DNA from: Bacillota bacterium | Lineage (GTDB): Bacteria; Bacillota; DTU030; DUMP01 | DNA: 13,948 bases | Assembly: GCA_012735455.1 (NCBI GenBank) | Contig: JAAYHG010000268.1 | Location: 1-13,948 of the forward strand | Direction: 5' to 3' | Part shown: in pieces, positions 1-6,372 of the stretch | How positions within the stretch are numbered: position 1 is the first letter of the stretch | Layout: each line of letters opens with the position of its first letter | Position numbers and translations under genes: made by a program | Notes under the pieces: generated by a model | Told to the model about the DNA's origin: nothing | Seen by the model: only the letters and a program-made list of their open reading frames with translations | Database searches by the model: none

Positions 1-426
1 GAGTGGGCCCACCTGGTTGCTCACATCACTGGCGGTGACTTGGAAGAGGCTGTAGGTTGGCTTACCCCTCAGGTGCGGCATCTGCGCCAAGAGTTTCTCG
101 TGCTTGCACCCGAGTTGCCCCTGGGCAAGGGAGTAGTATTTCGTGCCGCTGCCGTCCTGGCTACGGATGCACCAAGGGCATTGAGGCTGCTCAGTGCCTG
201 GTACCGGGATCTCATTGTTTGGCGTGCTGGTCTTGATCTTCTGTACAACGAAGATGCCAAGGGATTGGTGGCGGAGGTAAGCCAACTATACACTACCCGA
301 GATCTGTTGCATGCCCAATGGAGCATAGGGCGCGCCGAAAGGTTAATTATGGGGCGCACCAATGTGAATGTGCGGTTAGCCTTGGAGGCACTACTAGTGG
401 AGCTTAGAGCCAAAAGGCCGGCTTGA
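1..426 (+). CDS. holB: DNA polymerase III delta' subunit, C-terminal part (partial)
   Basis: The frame is open from base 1 to the TGA at 424-426 and gives 141 residues, so the start lies before the window. The delta' subunit is part of the clamp loader that places the beta clamp on DNA. Only the helical C-terminal collar region is present; the ATPase-like domains are missing. The recognisable feature is the tail NVNVRLALEALLVELR, which closely resembles the end of Firmicute HolB proteins (asparagine, then R-L-A-L-E and a leucine-rich helix). The neighbour ricT follows 36 bases after the stop, as in the B. subtilis holB-yaaT pair, and this supports the call. I see no terminator between them, so they are probably co-transcribed. 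Confidence 0.8.
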   Translation, partial: EWAHLVAHITGGDLEEAVGWLTPQVRHLRQEFLVLAPELPLGKGVVFRAAAVLATDAPRALRLLSAWYRDLIVWRAGLDLLYNEDAKGLVAEVSQLYTTRDLLHAQWSIGRAERLIMGRTNVNVRLALEALLVELRAKRPA

Positions 427-447
427 GTTAAATATAGAGAGAAAGGG

Positions 448-455
448 AAGGAGGT
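448..455 (+). promoter_or_regulatory. Strong ribosome binding site that points to an ATT start for ricT
   Basis: AAGGAGGT is an almost perfect Shine-Dalgarno sequence. It ends 7 bases before the in-frame ATT at 463 but 16 bases before the first conventional in-frame start, GTG at 472. No other purine-rich site lies between them. The spacing therefore favours ATT. Confidence 0.65.
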
Positions 456-462
456 AACGCAT

Positions 463-1128
463 ATTCAGCGTGTGGTTGGTGTCCGTTTTAAAAAGGCGGG
501 CAAAACCTATTACTTCGATCCTGGCGACCGGGAGCTTAACCGGGGCGATAATGTGATAGTGGAAACAGCGCGCGGGGTGGAGTTTGGGGAAGTAGTTATG
601 TCGCCGCGCGAGGTACCGGACGAAGAAGTGGTCTCACCGCTAAAGCCTGTAATGCGGGTGGCAACAGACGAAGACCGCCAGCAAGTAAAAGTCAACAAGG
701 CTAAAGAAAAAGAAGCCATGAAGATCTGCCTGGAAAAGATAGCGAGCCATGGCCTTCCCATGAAGCTGGTGGACGTGGAGTATACTTTTGACAACTCCAA
801 GATAATCTTTTATTTCACAGCGGAAGGCAGGGTGGATTTTCGGGAGTTGGTGCGGGATTTGGCAAGTGTTTTTCGTACCCGCATTGAACTGCGCCAGATC
901 GGCGTGCGCGACGAGGCCAAACTCCTAGGGGGATTAGGGCCGTGCGGTCGTCCCTGCTGTTGCAGCAGTTTCCTGGGGGAATTTCAGCCTGTCTCTATTC
1001 GCATGGCCAAGGAACAAAACCTGTCCCTGAACCCTAGTAAAATCTCAGGTTTGTGTGGGCGTCTTATGTGCTGCCTAAAGTTTGAATCTAATTCCGGTAT
1101 CTGTAAGGACTGCAAGAAGGAGCAATAA
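463..1128 (+). CDS. ricT: RicT (YaaT), PSP1-domain subunit of the RNase Y specificity complex
   Basis: In B. subtilis RicT works with RicA and RicF as an iron-sulfur complex that directs RNase Y to certain mRNAs and affects sporulation, competence and biofilm formation. The N-terminus (VVGVRFKKAGKTYYFDPG) and the C-terminal cysteine clusters are typical of the PSP1 family. Numbered from ATT 463, the cysteines are C161, C165-C167, C198, C203-C204 and the tail pair C214/C217; several probably bind the cluster. The product is 221 residues, normal for the family. I place the start at ATT 463 because it sits 7 bases after AAGGAGGT and adds three residues, giving the usual short lead before VVGVRF. 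The alternative, GTG 472, lacks a well-placed ribosome site. It lies downstream of holB, as in B. subtilis. The function is secure; the start codon is inferred. Confidence 0.9.
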   Translation: MQRVVGVRFKKAGKTYYFDPGDRELNRGDNVIVETARGVEFGEVVMSPREVPDEEVVSPLKPVMRVATDEDRQQVKVNKAKEKEAMKICLEKIASHGLPMKLVDVEYTFDNSKIIFYFTAEGRVDFRELVRDLASVFRTRIELRQIGVRDEAKLLGGLGPCGRPCCCSSFLGEFQPVSIRMAKEQNLSLNPSKISGLCGRLMCCLKFESNSGICKDCKKEQ

Positions 1129-1162
1129 TTGCACTTATTTTACGGCAGGAAAGGATTATTTT

Positions 1163-1192
1163 ATGTCGAATATAAACCAGGCTAAGGAGTAA
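1163..1192 (+). CDS. Possible 9-residue leader peptide upstream of the FMN-binding gene
   Basis: ATG at 1163 opens a frame encoding MSNINQAKE that ends at TAA 1190-1192. A GGAAAGGA purine stretch lies 7 bases upstream, in the position of a ribosome site. The frame ends just before the AAGGGGGAGGAG ribosome site of the next gene, so translating it could affect access to that site. Nothing in the peptide suggests a regulator (no runs of one amino acid), and a frame this short can arise by chance. Confidence 0.25.
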   Translation: MSNINQAKE

Positions 1193-1211
1193 TAAGGGGG
1201 AGGAGTTCTTA

Positions 1212-2315
1212 ATGCAGAGTCCATTGCGTCTAGGCCTGACGCTTATGCTTCTATGTGCAGTGGCGGCAGGATTACTGGCTTTTACTAATGCCCAGACGGC
1301 GACTATCATTGCCGAGAATGAACAGGCCAAGCTAGAAGCGTCGCTAAAGGAGTTGCTGCCTGAGGCGGAAAGGTTTGAAACCACCGAAGAGGACGGCAAG
1401 GTCTTTTACCAGGGCTTCAATGGTGATAAACAGGTGGGCGTGGTGGCCGTTTTCGAGCAAAAAGGCTTTGGCGGCTTCATGACCCTGATGTTAGGCGTGA
1501 ACAATGAGTCCAAGATTACTGGTTTTCGTGTTTTGGCTCACTCTGAGACACCAGGACTCGGTGCACGAATCACCGAAGACTCTTTCATGAGTCAGTTTGA
1601 GGGTAAGAGTACAGATGATTCTCTGCAGGTAGGGAAGGATATCCAGGCCATCTCTGGTGCCACCATCTCAACCCGGTCGGTAGCTGGGGGCATCAAGCTT
1701 ATGGCAGGGGAGATTGAGAAGAGGTTCATGGCCCAGGAGGAAACCACCGTTGACCTGGCCCTAGTTCCCGACGGCGAGTACCAGGGTGAAGCCGAAGGCT
1801 TTGCTGGCAATGTCAAGGTTACGGTGAAGGTTTCTGGTGGTAAGATCACCGAGATTACGGCTGCTGCCCCTGATGAGACACCAGAAATCGGTGGTCCAGC
1901 CCTGCCCACGCTCATCAAACGTGTGATTGAAAGCCAGGACCTGGATGTGGATGCAGTAAGCGGTGCAACTTTCACCAGCGAAGGCTTCAAACAAGCGTTG
2001 AAGAATGCCTTAGCCCAGTTTGCCACCGGTGGTGCTCCTGACCCAGTGGACCTGAGCCAGGTACCAGATGGAACCTACAAGGGTACGGCTGAGGGCTTCG
2101 CCGGTGACATTACAGTTGAGGTGACTGTGGAGGGCGGCAAGATCACCGACCTTAAGTACCAGGTACCAGATGAAACCCCGGATATTGGTGGTGTGGCTGT
2201 AAAACAAATGGCCGAGAAGGTCAAGAGTGAACAGAGGCTGGATGTGGACGTGGTAAGCGGTGCCACCTTCTCCAGCCAAGGTTTCCTGGATGCCTTGCAG
2301 GCAGCGCTGCGGTAA
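1212..2315 (+). CDS. Exported protein with three FMN-binding domains (RnfG-like plus two tandem modules)
   Basis: The 367-residue product starts with a hydrophobic segment (about residues 7-27) that should anchor it in, or export it across, the membrane. Residues about 60-172 resemble the RnfG/NqrC FMN-binding domain. Two shorter related modules follow at about 185-267 and 284-366. Each domain ends in an S-G-A-T motif (T151, T253, T352) followed by Ser/Thr, the signature at which ApbE-type flavin transferases attach FMN to threonine. Three covalent flavins are therefore predicted, consistent with extracellular electron transfer outside the membrane. The start is well supported by AAGGGGGAGGAG at 1194-1205. 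No rnf, nqr or apbE gene is in the window, so the partner is unknown. A terminator follows. The domain call is firm; the redox role is inferred. Confidence 0.85.
   Translation: MQSPLRLGLTLMLLCAVAAGLLAFTNAQTATIIAENEQAKLEASLKELLPEAERFETTEEDGKVFYQGFNGDKQVGVVAVFEQKGFGGFMTLMLGVNNESKITGFRVLAHSETPGLGARITEDSFMSQFEGKSTDDSLQVGKDIQAISGATISTRSVAGGIKLMAGEIEKRFMAQEETTVDLALVPDGEYQGEAEGFAGNVKVTVKVSGGKITEITAAAPDETPEIGGPALPTLIKRVIESQDLDVDAVSGATFTSEGFKQALKNALAQFATGGAPDPVDLSQVPDGTYKGTAEGFAGDITVEVTVEGGKITDLKYQVPDETPDIGGVAVKQMAEKVKSEQRLDVDVVSGATFSSQGFLDALQAALR
1764..2309 (+). repeat. Two tandem copies of an 83-residue FMN-binding module
   Basis: Copies run at 1764-2012 and 2061-2309, separated by a short linker rich in Gly, Ala and Pro. 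They share VPDG.Y.G.AEGFAG near the start, D-E-T-P-x-I-G-G in the middle and D-V-D-x-V-S-G-A-T-F near the end. The proteins align without gaps while the DNA has diverged, as in an old internal duplication kept by selection. Confidence 0.85.
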
Positions 2316-2345
2316 GAGAGTTGTTTAGTTAGATAAGTAAGGTGT

Positions 2346-2374
2346 AAGGGGGGTGTTTAATATGCCCCCCTTTT
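2346..2374 (+). terminator. Intrinsic terminator after the FMN-binding gene
   Basis: AAGGGGGG at 2346-2353 pairs with CCCCCCTT at 2365-2372 around an 11-base loop, and the right arm runs into TTTT. It lies 30 bases after the stop codon and should separate this gene from yabA. Confidence 0.75.
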
Positions 2375-2417
2375 GGCATAGCCTAAACTATACAGCCCTG
2401 CGAAGGAGAGTTAGACC

Positions 2418-2708
2418 ATGACGGAAGAGCTTGTTACCAGGTTAGCCTGGTTGGAACAGCAACTTGAGCTCCTGACAGCTGTGGTCCGAGACCTGAAGAA
2501 CGATCTAGCGCGGACAGAGCAAGATAAGGTAGCAGAATCAGAGGCTGTGCCAGCGCGGCAACAGACCTTAGGGGAAGGTTACGCCAACCTGGCTCGGCTC
2601 TATGGCGAGGGTTATCACATTTGCCCTATGCACTTCGGTAGCCAGCGCCAGGGAGCGGAGTGTCTCTTTTGTGCGGCTTTGCTAAAGGGAGAAGGAGAAG
2701 GTGCATGA
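2418..2708 (+). CDS. yabA: YabA, replication initiation control protein
   Basis: In B. subtilis YabA binds both DnaA and the DnaN clamp and restrains re-initiation at the origin. The 96-residue product has the family plan: an N-terminal leucine-rich coiled coil (about 5-35) for oligomerisation, a variable linker, and a C-terminal zinc-binding domain. The zinc ligands appear as H67 and C69 in GYHICP and C82 and C85 in ECLFC. The length is slightly below the roughly 110-120 usual in Bacilli, mainly through a short linker. ATG 2418 follows AAGGAGA at 2403-2409. The stop overlaps the rsmI start as ATGA, so the two genes are translationally coupled. The gene's position between ricT and rsmI agrees with B. 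subtilis, although trmN6 and yazA, which lie there in that species, are missing. Confidence 0.88.
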   Translation: MTEELVTRLAWLEQQLELLTAVVRDLKNDLARTEQDKVAESEAVPARQQTLGEGYANLARLYGEGYHICPMHFGSQRQGAECLFCAALLKGEGEGA

Positions 2709-3571
2709 GTGGTACGTTGTATCTTGTAGGAACACCCATCGGTAACCTGGAGGACATTACTTTACGGGCGCTGCGTATCTTGCGCGAGGTGGACCTTATT
2801 TTGGCCGAGGATACACGACACACCAGAAAGCTCCTCGCTCATTATGACATCCATACCCCGCTGAAAAGTTACCACGAACACAATGAACGTAGCGCCGCCC
2901 AGGAAGCCAGGGAACGGCTGGAGGCAGGGCAAAATTTGGCTCTGGTGACGGATGCAGGACTACCTGGTATTTCGGATCCAGGCGCCCAGCTGGTTCAGTT
3001 AGCGGCGGAGCACGGTTTACCTACTGTAGTGGTACCTGGCCCTACGGCTTTTGTCCTGGCTTTGGTGCTGTCGGCTCTGCCCACGGAGCGTTTCGCTTTT
3101 TGGGGTTTTCCGCCACGGCAGGGACGCCAGCGGGACGAGTTTTTTGCTGCGGCCTTACAGGCTCCCGAGACAATTGTTTTCTACGAGTCCCCCAAACGTA
3201 TCGGGCGTACATTGGCGGACCTGTCCGCCCTTGCCCCTGAGCGTAGGGCGGCTGTGGTGCGCGAGTTGACCAAGGTGCACGAAGAGGTGCGAAGGGGGAC
3301 CTTAGCTGAACTGGCGGCAGAGTACGCGCATCGCGAGGTGAAGGGCGAGAGCTGTCTGGTGGTGGCAGGACAGCCGGTGAGAGGAGCTTCAGCCGTAGCC
3401 AGGATGGCAAGGGAAGACGACCCTGCCCGCTTGGTACAAGCCCTTATAGCAAAGGGCTACGGTCGTAAGGATGCCCTACGTGAGGCCGCACGCCAGCTGG
3501 GGATAGGGCGCCGTGAAGTGTACAATGCTGTTCTAAAGGCAAGGCGGCAAGCAGAAGATGCCAGCACCTGA
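2705..3571 (+). CDS. rsmI: 16S rRNA (cytidine-1402-2'-O)-methyltransferase
   Basis: RsmI uses S-adenosylmethionine to 2'-O-methylate C1402 in the decoding centre of 16S rRNA. The 288-residue product has the tetrapyrrole-methylase fold motifs in order: [18 protein letters not shown] near the start, [11 protein letters not shown], the S-Y-H-E-H-N-E segment, [22 protein letters not shown] and FYESPKRI, followed by a small C-terminal helical domain. I chose ATG 2705 rather than an upstream in-frame start at 2660, because it begins directly before the conserved strand, has the purine-rich site GGGAGAAGGAG at 2688-2698, and overlaps the yabA stop in the usual coupled arrangement. It converges on abrB, with 37 bases between the ends. 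Confidence 0.95.
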   Translation: MSGTLYLVGTPIGNLEDITLRALRILREVDLILAEDTRHTRKLLAHYDIHTPLKSYHEHNERSAAQEARERLEAGQNLALVTDAGLPGISDPGAQLVQLAAEHGLPTVVVPGPTAFVLALVLSALPTERFAFWGFPPRQGRQRDEFFAAALQAPETIVFYESPKRIGRTLADLSALAPERRAAVVRELTKVHEEVRRGTLAELAAEYAHREVKGESCLVVAGQPVRGASAVARMAREDDPARLVQALIAKGYGRKDALREAARQLGIGRREVYNAVLKARRQAEDAST

Positions 3572-3584
3572 GGCGCTGGCATCT
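3556..3584. terminator. Hairpin at the rsmI/abrB convergence, possible two-way terminator
   Basis: AGATGCCAGC (3556-3565) pairs perfectly with GCTGGCATCT (3575-3584) around a 9-base loop that contains the rsmI stop codon. No T-run follows on either strand, so this is a weak intrinsic terminator at best. Its place between two convergent genes makes an RNA-end function plausible. Confidence 0.45.
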
Positions 3585-3608
3585 AGGAACCAGGAGATTG
3601 AGTCCTTA

Positions 3609-3860
3609 CTAAACAGCCTCGGCCTGCATAGCATTCAAGCAGGACTGACAGATGTTCTTGCCGCGGAAGGTGATTACGTCTTCGGCATTGCCACAGAAGA
3701 CACAAGCAGGTTCGTACTTCCGAAGGATGATCTTGTCGGCATCGACGTAAATCTCAAGCGCGTCCCGTTCTGCTATGTCAAGTGTACGACGCAATTCAAT
3801 AGGAATTACGACCCGTCCTAGCTCGTCCACCTTGCGGACGATTCCAGTGGATTTAATCAT
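3609..3860 (-). CDS. abrB: AbrB/SpoVT-type transition-state regulator with a cysteine-rich tail
   Basis: The first 50 residues are nearly identical in pattern to B. subtilis AbrB (KSTGIVRKVDELGRVVIPIELRR), the swapped-hairpin DNA-binding domain that represses post-exponential genes. The remaining tail differs from the B. subtilis one: it contains C53-x2-C56 and C71-x2-C74, which look like a small zinc ribbon. The product is 83 residues from ATG 3860. A second ATG at 3872 would add four residues; it lies only 3 bases from AGGAGG (3876-3881), whereas 3860 lies 15 bases away, so neither spacing is ideal. A strong sigma-A-type promoter lies upstream. The place between rsmI and metG matches B. subtilis. 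Confidence 0.92.
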   Translation of the reverse strand: MIKSTGIVRKVDELGRVVIPIELRRTLDIAERDALEIYVDADKIILRKYEPACVFCGNAEDVITFRGKNICQSCLNAMQAEAV

Positions 3861-3904
3861 AATTCTTCCCATCTCCCTCCTATTCGACAACCTTTTACAA
3901 GTAA

Positions 3905-3933
3905 AGTATACCAGGGATACCAATTAAAGTCAA
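3905..3933 (-). promoter_or_regulatory. Sigma-A-type promoter of abrB
   Basis: Read on the minus strand: -35 TTGACT (3928-3933), a 17-base spacer, and -10 TATACT (3905-3910). Each box differs from consensus at one base. Transcription would begin near 3898 and leave a short leader carrying AGGAGG. Confidence 0.75.
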
Positions 3934-4013
3934 CAGTCTTGACAAAATCTAGTGCTTATGACATAGGTTGTAAGAGAGACCATGTTGATGTCGTTAATTG
4001 GAAATCCGTAAGT

Positions 4014-4055
4014 CCTAGGCTGTTGAGGCCGCCCGTTTGGGGCTTAGGGCCTAGG
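4014..4055. repeat. Inverted repeat between the abrB and metG promoters
   Basis: CCTAGGC (4014-4020) pairs with GCCTAGG (4049-4055); inside it GCCC (4031-4034) can pair with GGGC (4039-4042). Each outer arm contains the palindrome CCTAGG. It sits just upstream of the metG promoter and is not part of the T-box. It could be a protein-binding site or the structure of a short transcript. No T-run follows. Confidence 0.4.
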
Positions 4056-4065
4056 CGTGCTGCCC

Positions 4066-4094
4066 TTGACAAGTTGAAAATTATTTAGTACAGT
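4066..4094 (+). promoter_or_regulatory. Promoter of the metG T-box leader
   Basis: -35 TTGACA (4066-4071) is consensus; a 17-base spacer leads to -10 TACAGT (4089-4094), which matches four of six positions. The predicted start near 4101 lies a little upstream of T-box stem I. Confidence 0.7.
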
Positions 4095-4100
4095 GGGACA

Positions 4101-4391
4101 AAAGGTCAAGGCAATGCAGGGGAAGAGTAGGCGGTGGAGGGGCTCAAGAGAGCCGGGCTAGGTGCGAGCCGGTGCCCAAGAAGCTGCTGAACATGGCCCC
4201 GAAGCTGCGCACGGAAAACCTTTGGGCCAGTACGTTGCGCCGGTCCCGCCAGGGAAAGGCAGCCGTTAACCTGCCGGGGTAAGGAAATAACCTTACTCCA
4301 CGAGGCGTCTGCTGCGAGGCAGGCGTGAAGTAGGGTGGTACCGCAAGGAAACCCCTTGCCCCTGATGCTGTTCAGGGGTGAGGGGTTTTTT
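4101..4391 (+). ncRNA. T-box riboswitch controlling metG (methionine specifier AUG)
   Basis: The leader senses uncharged tRNA and allows read-through when methionyl-tRNA is scarce. In order I see GAAGAGTAG with the AGTA loop motif, then AGAGAGCCGG and GGTGCGAGCCGG of stem I, the specifier ATG at 4193-4195 in the context GAACATGG, a GTAAGG/CCTTAC hairpin in the stem III region, and the T-box itself, AGGGTGGTACCGC (4332-4344). The bulge TGGT would pair with ACCA, fitting the A discriminator of tRNA-Met. The right-hand limit is the terminator at 4350-4391; the left limit is set by the predicted promoter and is approximate. The specifier and the downstream gene agree, which makes the call strong. 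Confidence 0.93.
4350..4391 (+). terminator. T-box regulated terminator before metG
   Basis: A 16-pair stem (4350-4365 with 4372-4387, two G-U pairs) around the loop TGCTGT ends in six T residues (4386-4391). Its left arm lies directly after the T-box sequence, so formation of the antiterminator on binding uncharged tRNA would compete with it. Confidence 0.92.
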
Positions 4392-4437
4392 CATTCTCGG
4401 GTAGACTGGCAATAGACGAACAGTGGGAGGAATCAAA

Positions 4438-6363
4438 GTGGAGAAAAAGACCTTTTATTTGACGACGCCCATCTATTATCCCAGCGACAAACTGCATATC
4501 GGGCACGCTTACACCACCGTGGCGGCAGATGCCCTGGCGCGATTTAAGCGTCACCAGGGGTATGACGTAATGTTTCTTACCGGCTCAGATGAGCACGGGC
4601 AGAAGATCGAGCGTGTGGCCCGACAGCACGGGGTTTCACCCCAGGAGTACGTGGACAGGATTGTAGACGGGTTTCGCCACCTGTGGCAGACGCTGGATAT
4701 CAGCTATGACGATTTTATTCGTACCACCGATGAGCGCCACATGAAGGCGGTACAGCAGATCTTCCAGCGCCTTTACGACAAGGGCGACATCTATAAGGCC
4801 GAATACTCAGGCTGGTACTGTGTGCCCTGTGAGACCCATTGGACTGAGCGACAGGCCGGAGAGGAGCATGTTTGTCCGGACTGTGGTCGCCCAGTGGAGT
4901 TGGTTAAGGAAGAGAGTTACTTTTTCCGCCTCTCTAAGTATGCCGACCGCTGGTTAAAGTTCATTGAGGAAAACCCAGATTTTATCCAGCCTGCCTCGCG
5001 AAGGAATGAGATGATCAGTTTTGTTAAACAGGGGCTAGAGGATCTCTCAGTTTCCAGGACCACTTTCGATTGGGGTATCCCGGTGCCGTTCGATCCCGGG
5101 CACGTAATATACGTTTGGATCGATGCCCTCTCCAACTATATTACTGTCCTGGGTTATGGATCGGAGGATGAGAGCAAGTTCCGGCACTATTGGCCCGCCG
5201 ACCTACACCTGGTGGGTAAAGAGATTGTGCGCTTTCATACGGTTATTTGGCCCATGATGCTCATGGCCTTAGACATCCCACTGCCGAAAAAGGTATTCGG
5301 CCACGGCTGGCTTATCTTAGACAGCGGCAAGATGTCCAAGTCCAAGGGTAACGTGGTGGACCCCTTGGTTCTGGTAGAAAAGTACGGGGTGGATGCTATC
5401 CGCTACTTCTTGTTACGGGAGATTGCCTTTGGTGCCGATGGCCTTTATTCCGAGGAAGCCCTGATTAAGCGGATCAACTCTGATCTGGCCAACGACTTAG
5501 GTAACCTGCTATATCGTACCCTGACTATGATGGGGAAATACTACCAGGGGCAGGTGCCCGCTCCCGGTAAGGAGGAGGACCTGGACCGAGACCTTAAACG
5601 GGTGGCGGCCGAGGCGGGCGACAAGGCTGAGGCAGCCATGGAGCGGTTGGAGATAAGTGTTGCGTTAGAGTTCATTTGGGAGCTGGTGAAGCGGGCCAAT
5701 AAGTATATTGACGAGGCCGCGCCTTGGACTCTGGTTAAGAACGGAGAAAGCGAGCGGCTGGCCACGGTAATGTACAACCTGGCCGAGGTTTTGCGCATCC
5801 TGGCTGTGATGTTGGTGCCATATTTAACCCATGCATCCCAGGCTATCTGGGAGCAGCTTGGCCTACCGGGCAAAGCGGCGGATCAAGGTTGGGCGGCCCG
5901 CAAGTGGGGCTTGTTATCTCCAGGTGTCCAAACCAGGCGGGGAGCACCATTGTTCCCACGCATTGAAGTCGATAAGGAGGAGAAAAAGACGGTGAGTGAA
6001 AGTGTGACCCCAAAAGAAGCAAGCGAAAAGATTAGCATTGACCAATTTAGCCAGGTAGAACTTAGAGTGGCCGAGGTGCTGGTGGCGGAAAGAGTTGAGA
6101 AATCGCGCAAGCTGTTGCGTCTAGAGGTAGCGATTGGCGAGGAACGCCGCCAGATATTAGCTGGTATTGCCAAGTCTTATCAACCGGAAATGTTGGTGGG
6201 GAAAAAGATCGTGGTAGTGGCTAACCTGAAGCCGGCAAAACTGATGGGCATGGAGTCCAACGGTATGCTCCTTGCAGCCAGCATCCCCGGCGAAGGGGAG
6301 GAGGAAAATATCTCGGTACTTACGGTGGACCGGGATATTGCCAGCGGTGCCCGCGTAAGGTAG
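4438..6363 (+). CDS. metG: Methionyl-tRNA synthetase with C-terminal tRNA-binding domain
   Basis: Charges tRNA-Met, including the initiator, in the cytoplasm. The 641-residue product has the class I signatures HIGH at 20-23 and KMSKS at 298-302. Four cysteines, C128-x2-C131 and C146-x2-C149, form the zinc knuckle of the connective domain. After the anticodon-binding helices, the last roughly 110 residues are a Trbp111-like OB fold (VELRVAEVL, then the K-I-V-V-V-A-N-L-K-P and M-G-M-E-S-N-G-M-L motifs), which helps dimerisation and tRNA binding. The start is GTG 4438, 7 bases after GGGAGG; an in-frame GTG at 4423 overlaps that ribosome site and is rejected. Expression is under T-box control. 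tatD follows after 9 bases. Confidence 0.97.
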   Translation: MEKKTFYLTTPIYYPSDKLHIGHAYTTVAADALARFKRHQGYDVMFLTGSDEHGQKIERVARQHGVSPQEYVDRIVDGFRHLWQTLDISYDDFIRTTDERHMKAVQQIFQRLYDKGDIYKAEYSGWYCVPCETHWTERQAGEEHVCPDCGRPVELVKEESYFFRLSKYADRWLKFIEENPDFIQPASRRNEMISFVKQGLEDLSVSRTTFDWGIPVPFDPGHVIYVWIDALSNYITVLGYGSEDESKFRHYWPADLHLVGKEIVRFHTVIWPMMLMALDIPLPKKVFGHGWLILDSGKMSKSKGNVVDPLVLVEKYGVDAIRYFLLREIAFGADGLYSEEALIKRINSDLANDLGNLLYRTLTMMGKYYQGQVPAPGKEEDLDRDLKRVAAEAGDKAEAAMERLEISVALEFIWELVKRANKYIDEAAPWTLVKNGESERLATVMYNLAEVLRILAVMLVPYLTHASQAIWEQLGLPGKAADQGWAARKWGLLSPGVQTRRGAPLFPRIEVDKEEKKTVSESVTPKEASEKISIDQFSQVELRVAEVLVAERVEKSRKLLRLEVAIGEERRQILAGIAKSYQPEMLVGKKIVVVANLKPAKLMGMESNGMLLAASIPGEGEEENISVLTVDRDIASGARVR

Positions 6364-6372
6364 GGATATACA

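Noticed and set aside
1129..1176. TTGCAC with TATTTT or TATAAA as a promoter for the FMN-binding gene
   Set aside because: Spacing is 22 bases or more, so I cannot support a promoter here; ricT may read through.
2373..2394. TTGGCA and TATACA as a yabA promoter
   Set aside because: The spacing is only 10 bases, too short for a sigma-A promoter, and no better -35 is present.
3558..3821. An 87-codon plus-strand frame after rsmI
   Set aside because: It is antisense to abrB, whose protein sequence and promoter are clear.
4423..4437. GTG 4423 as the metG start
   Set aside because: This codon is part of the ribosome site GTGGGAGG; GTG 4438 has ideal spacing and yields the usual MetRS N-terminus.
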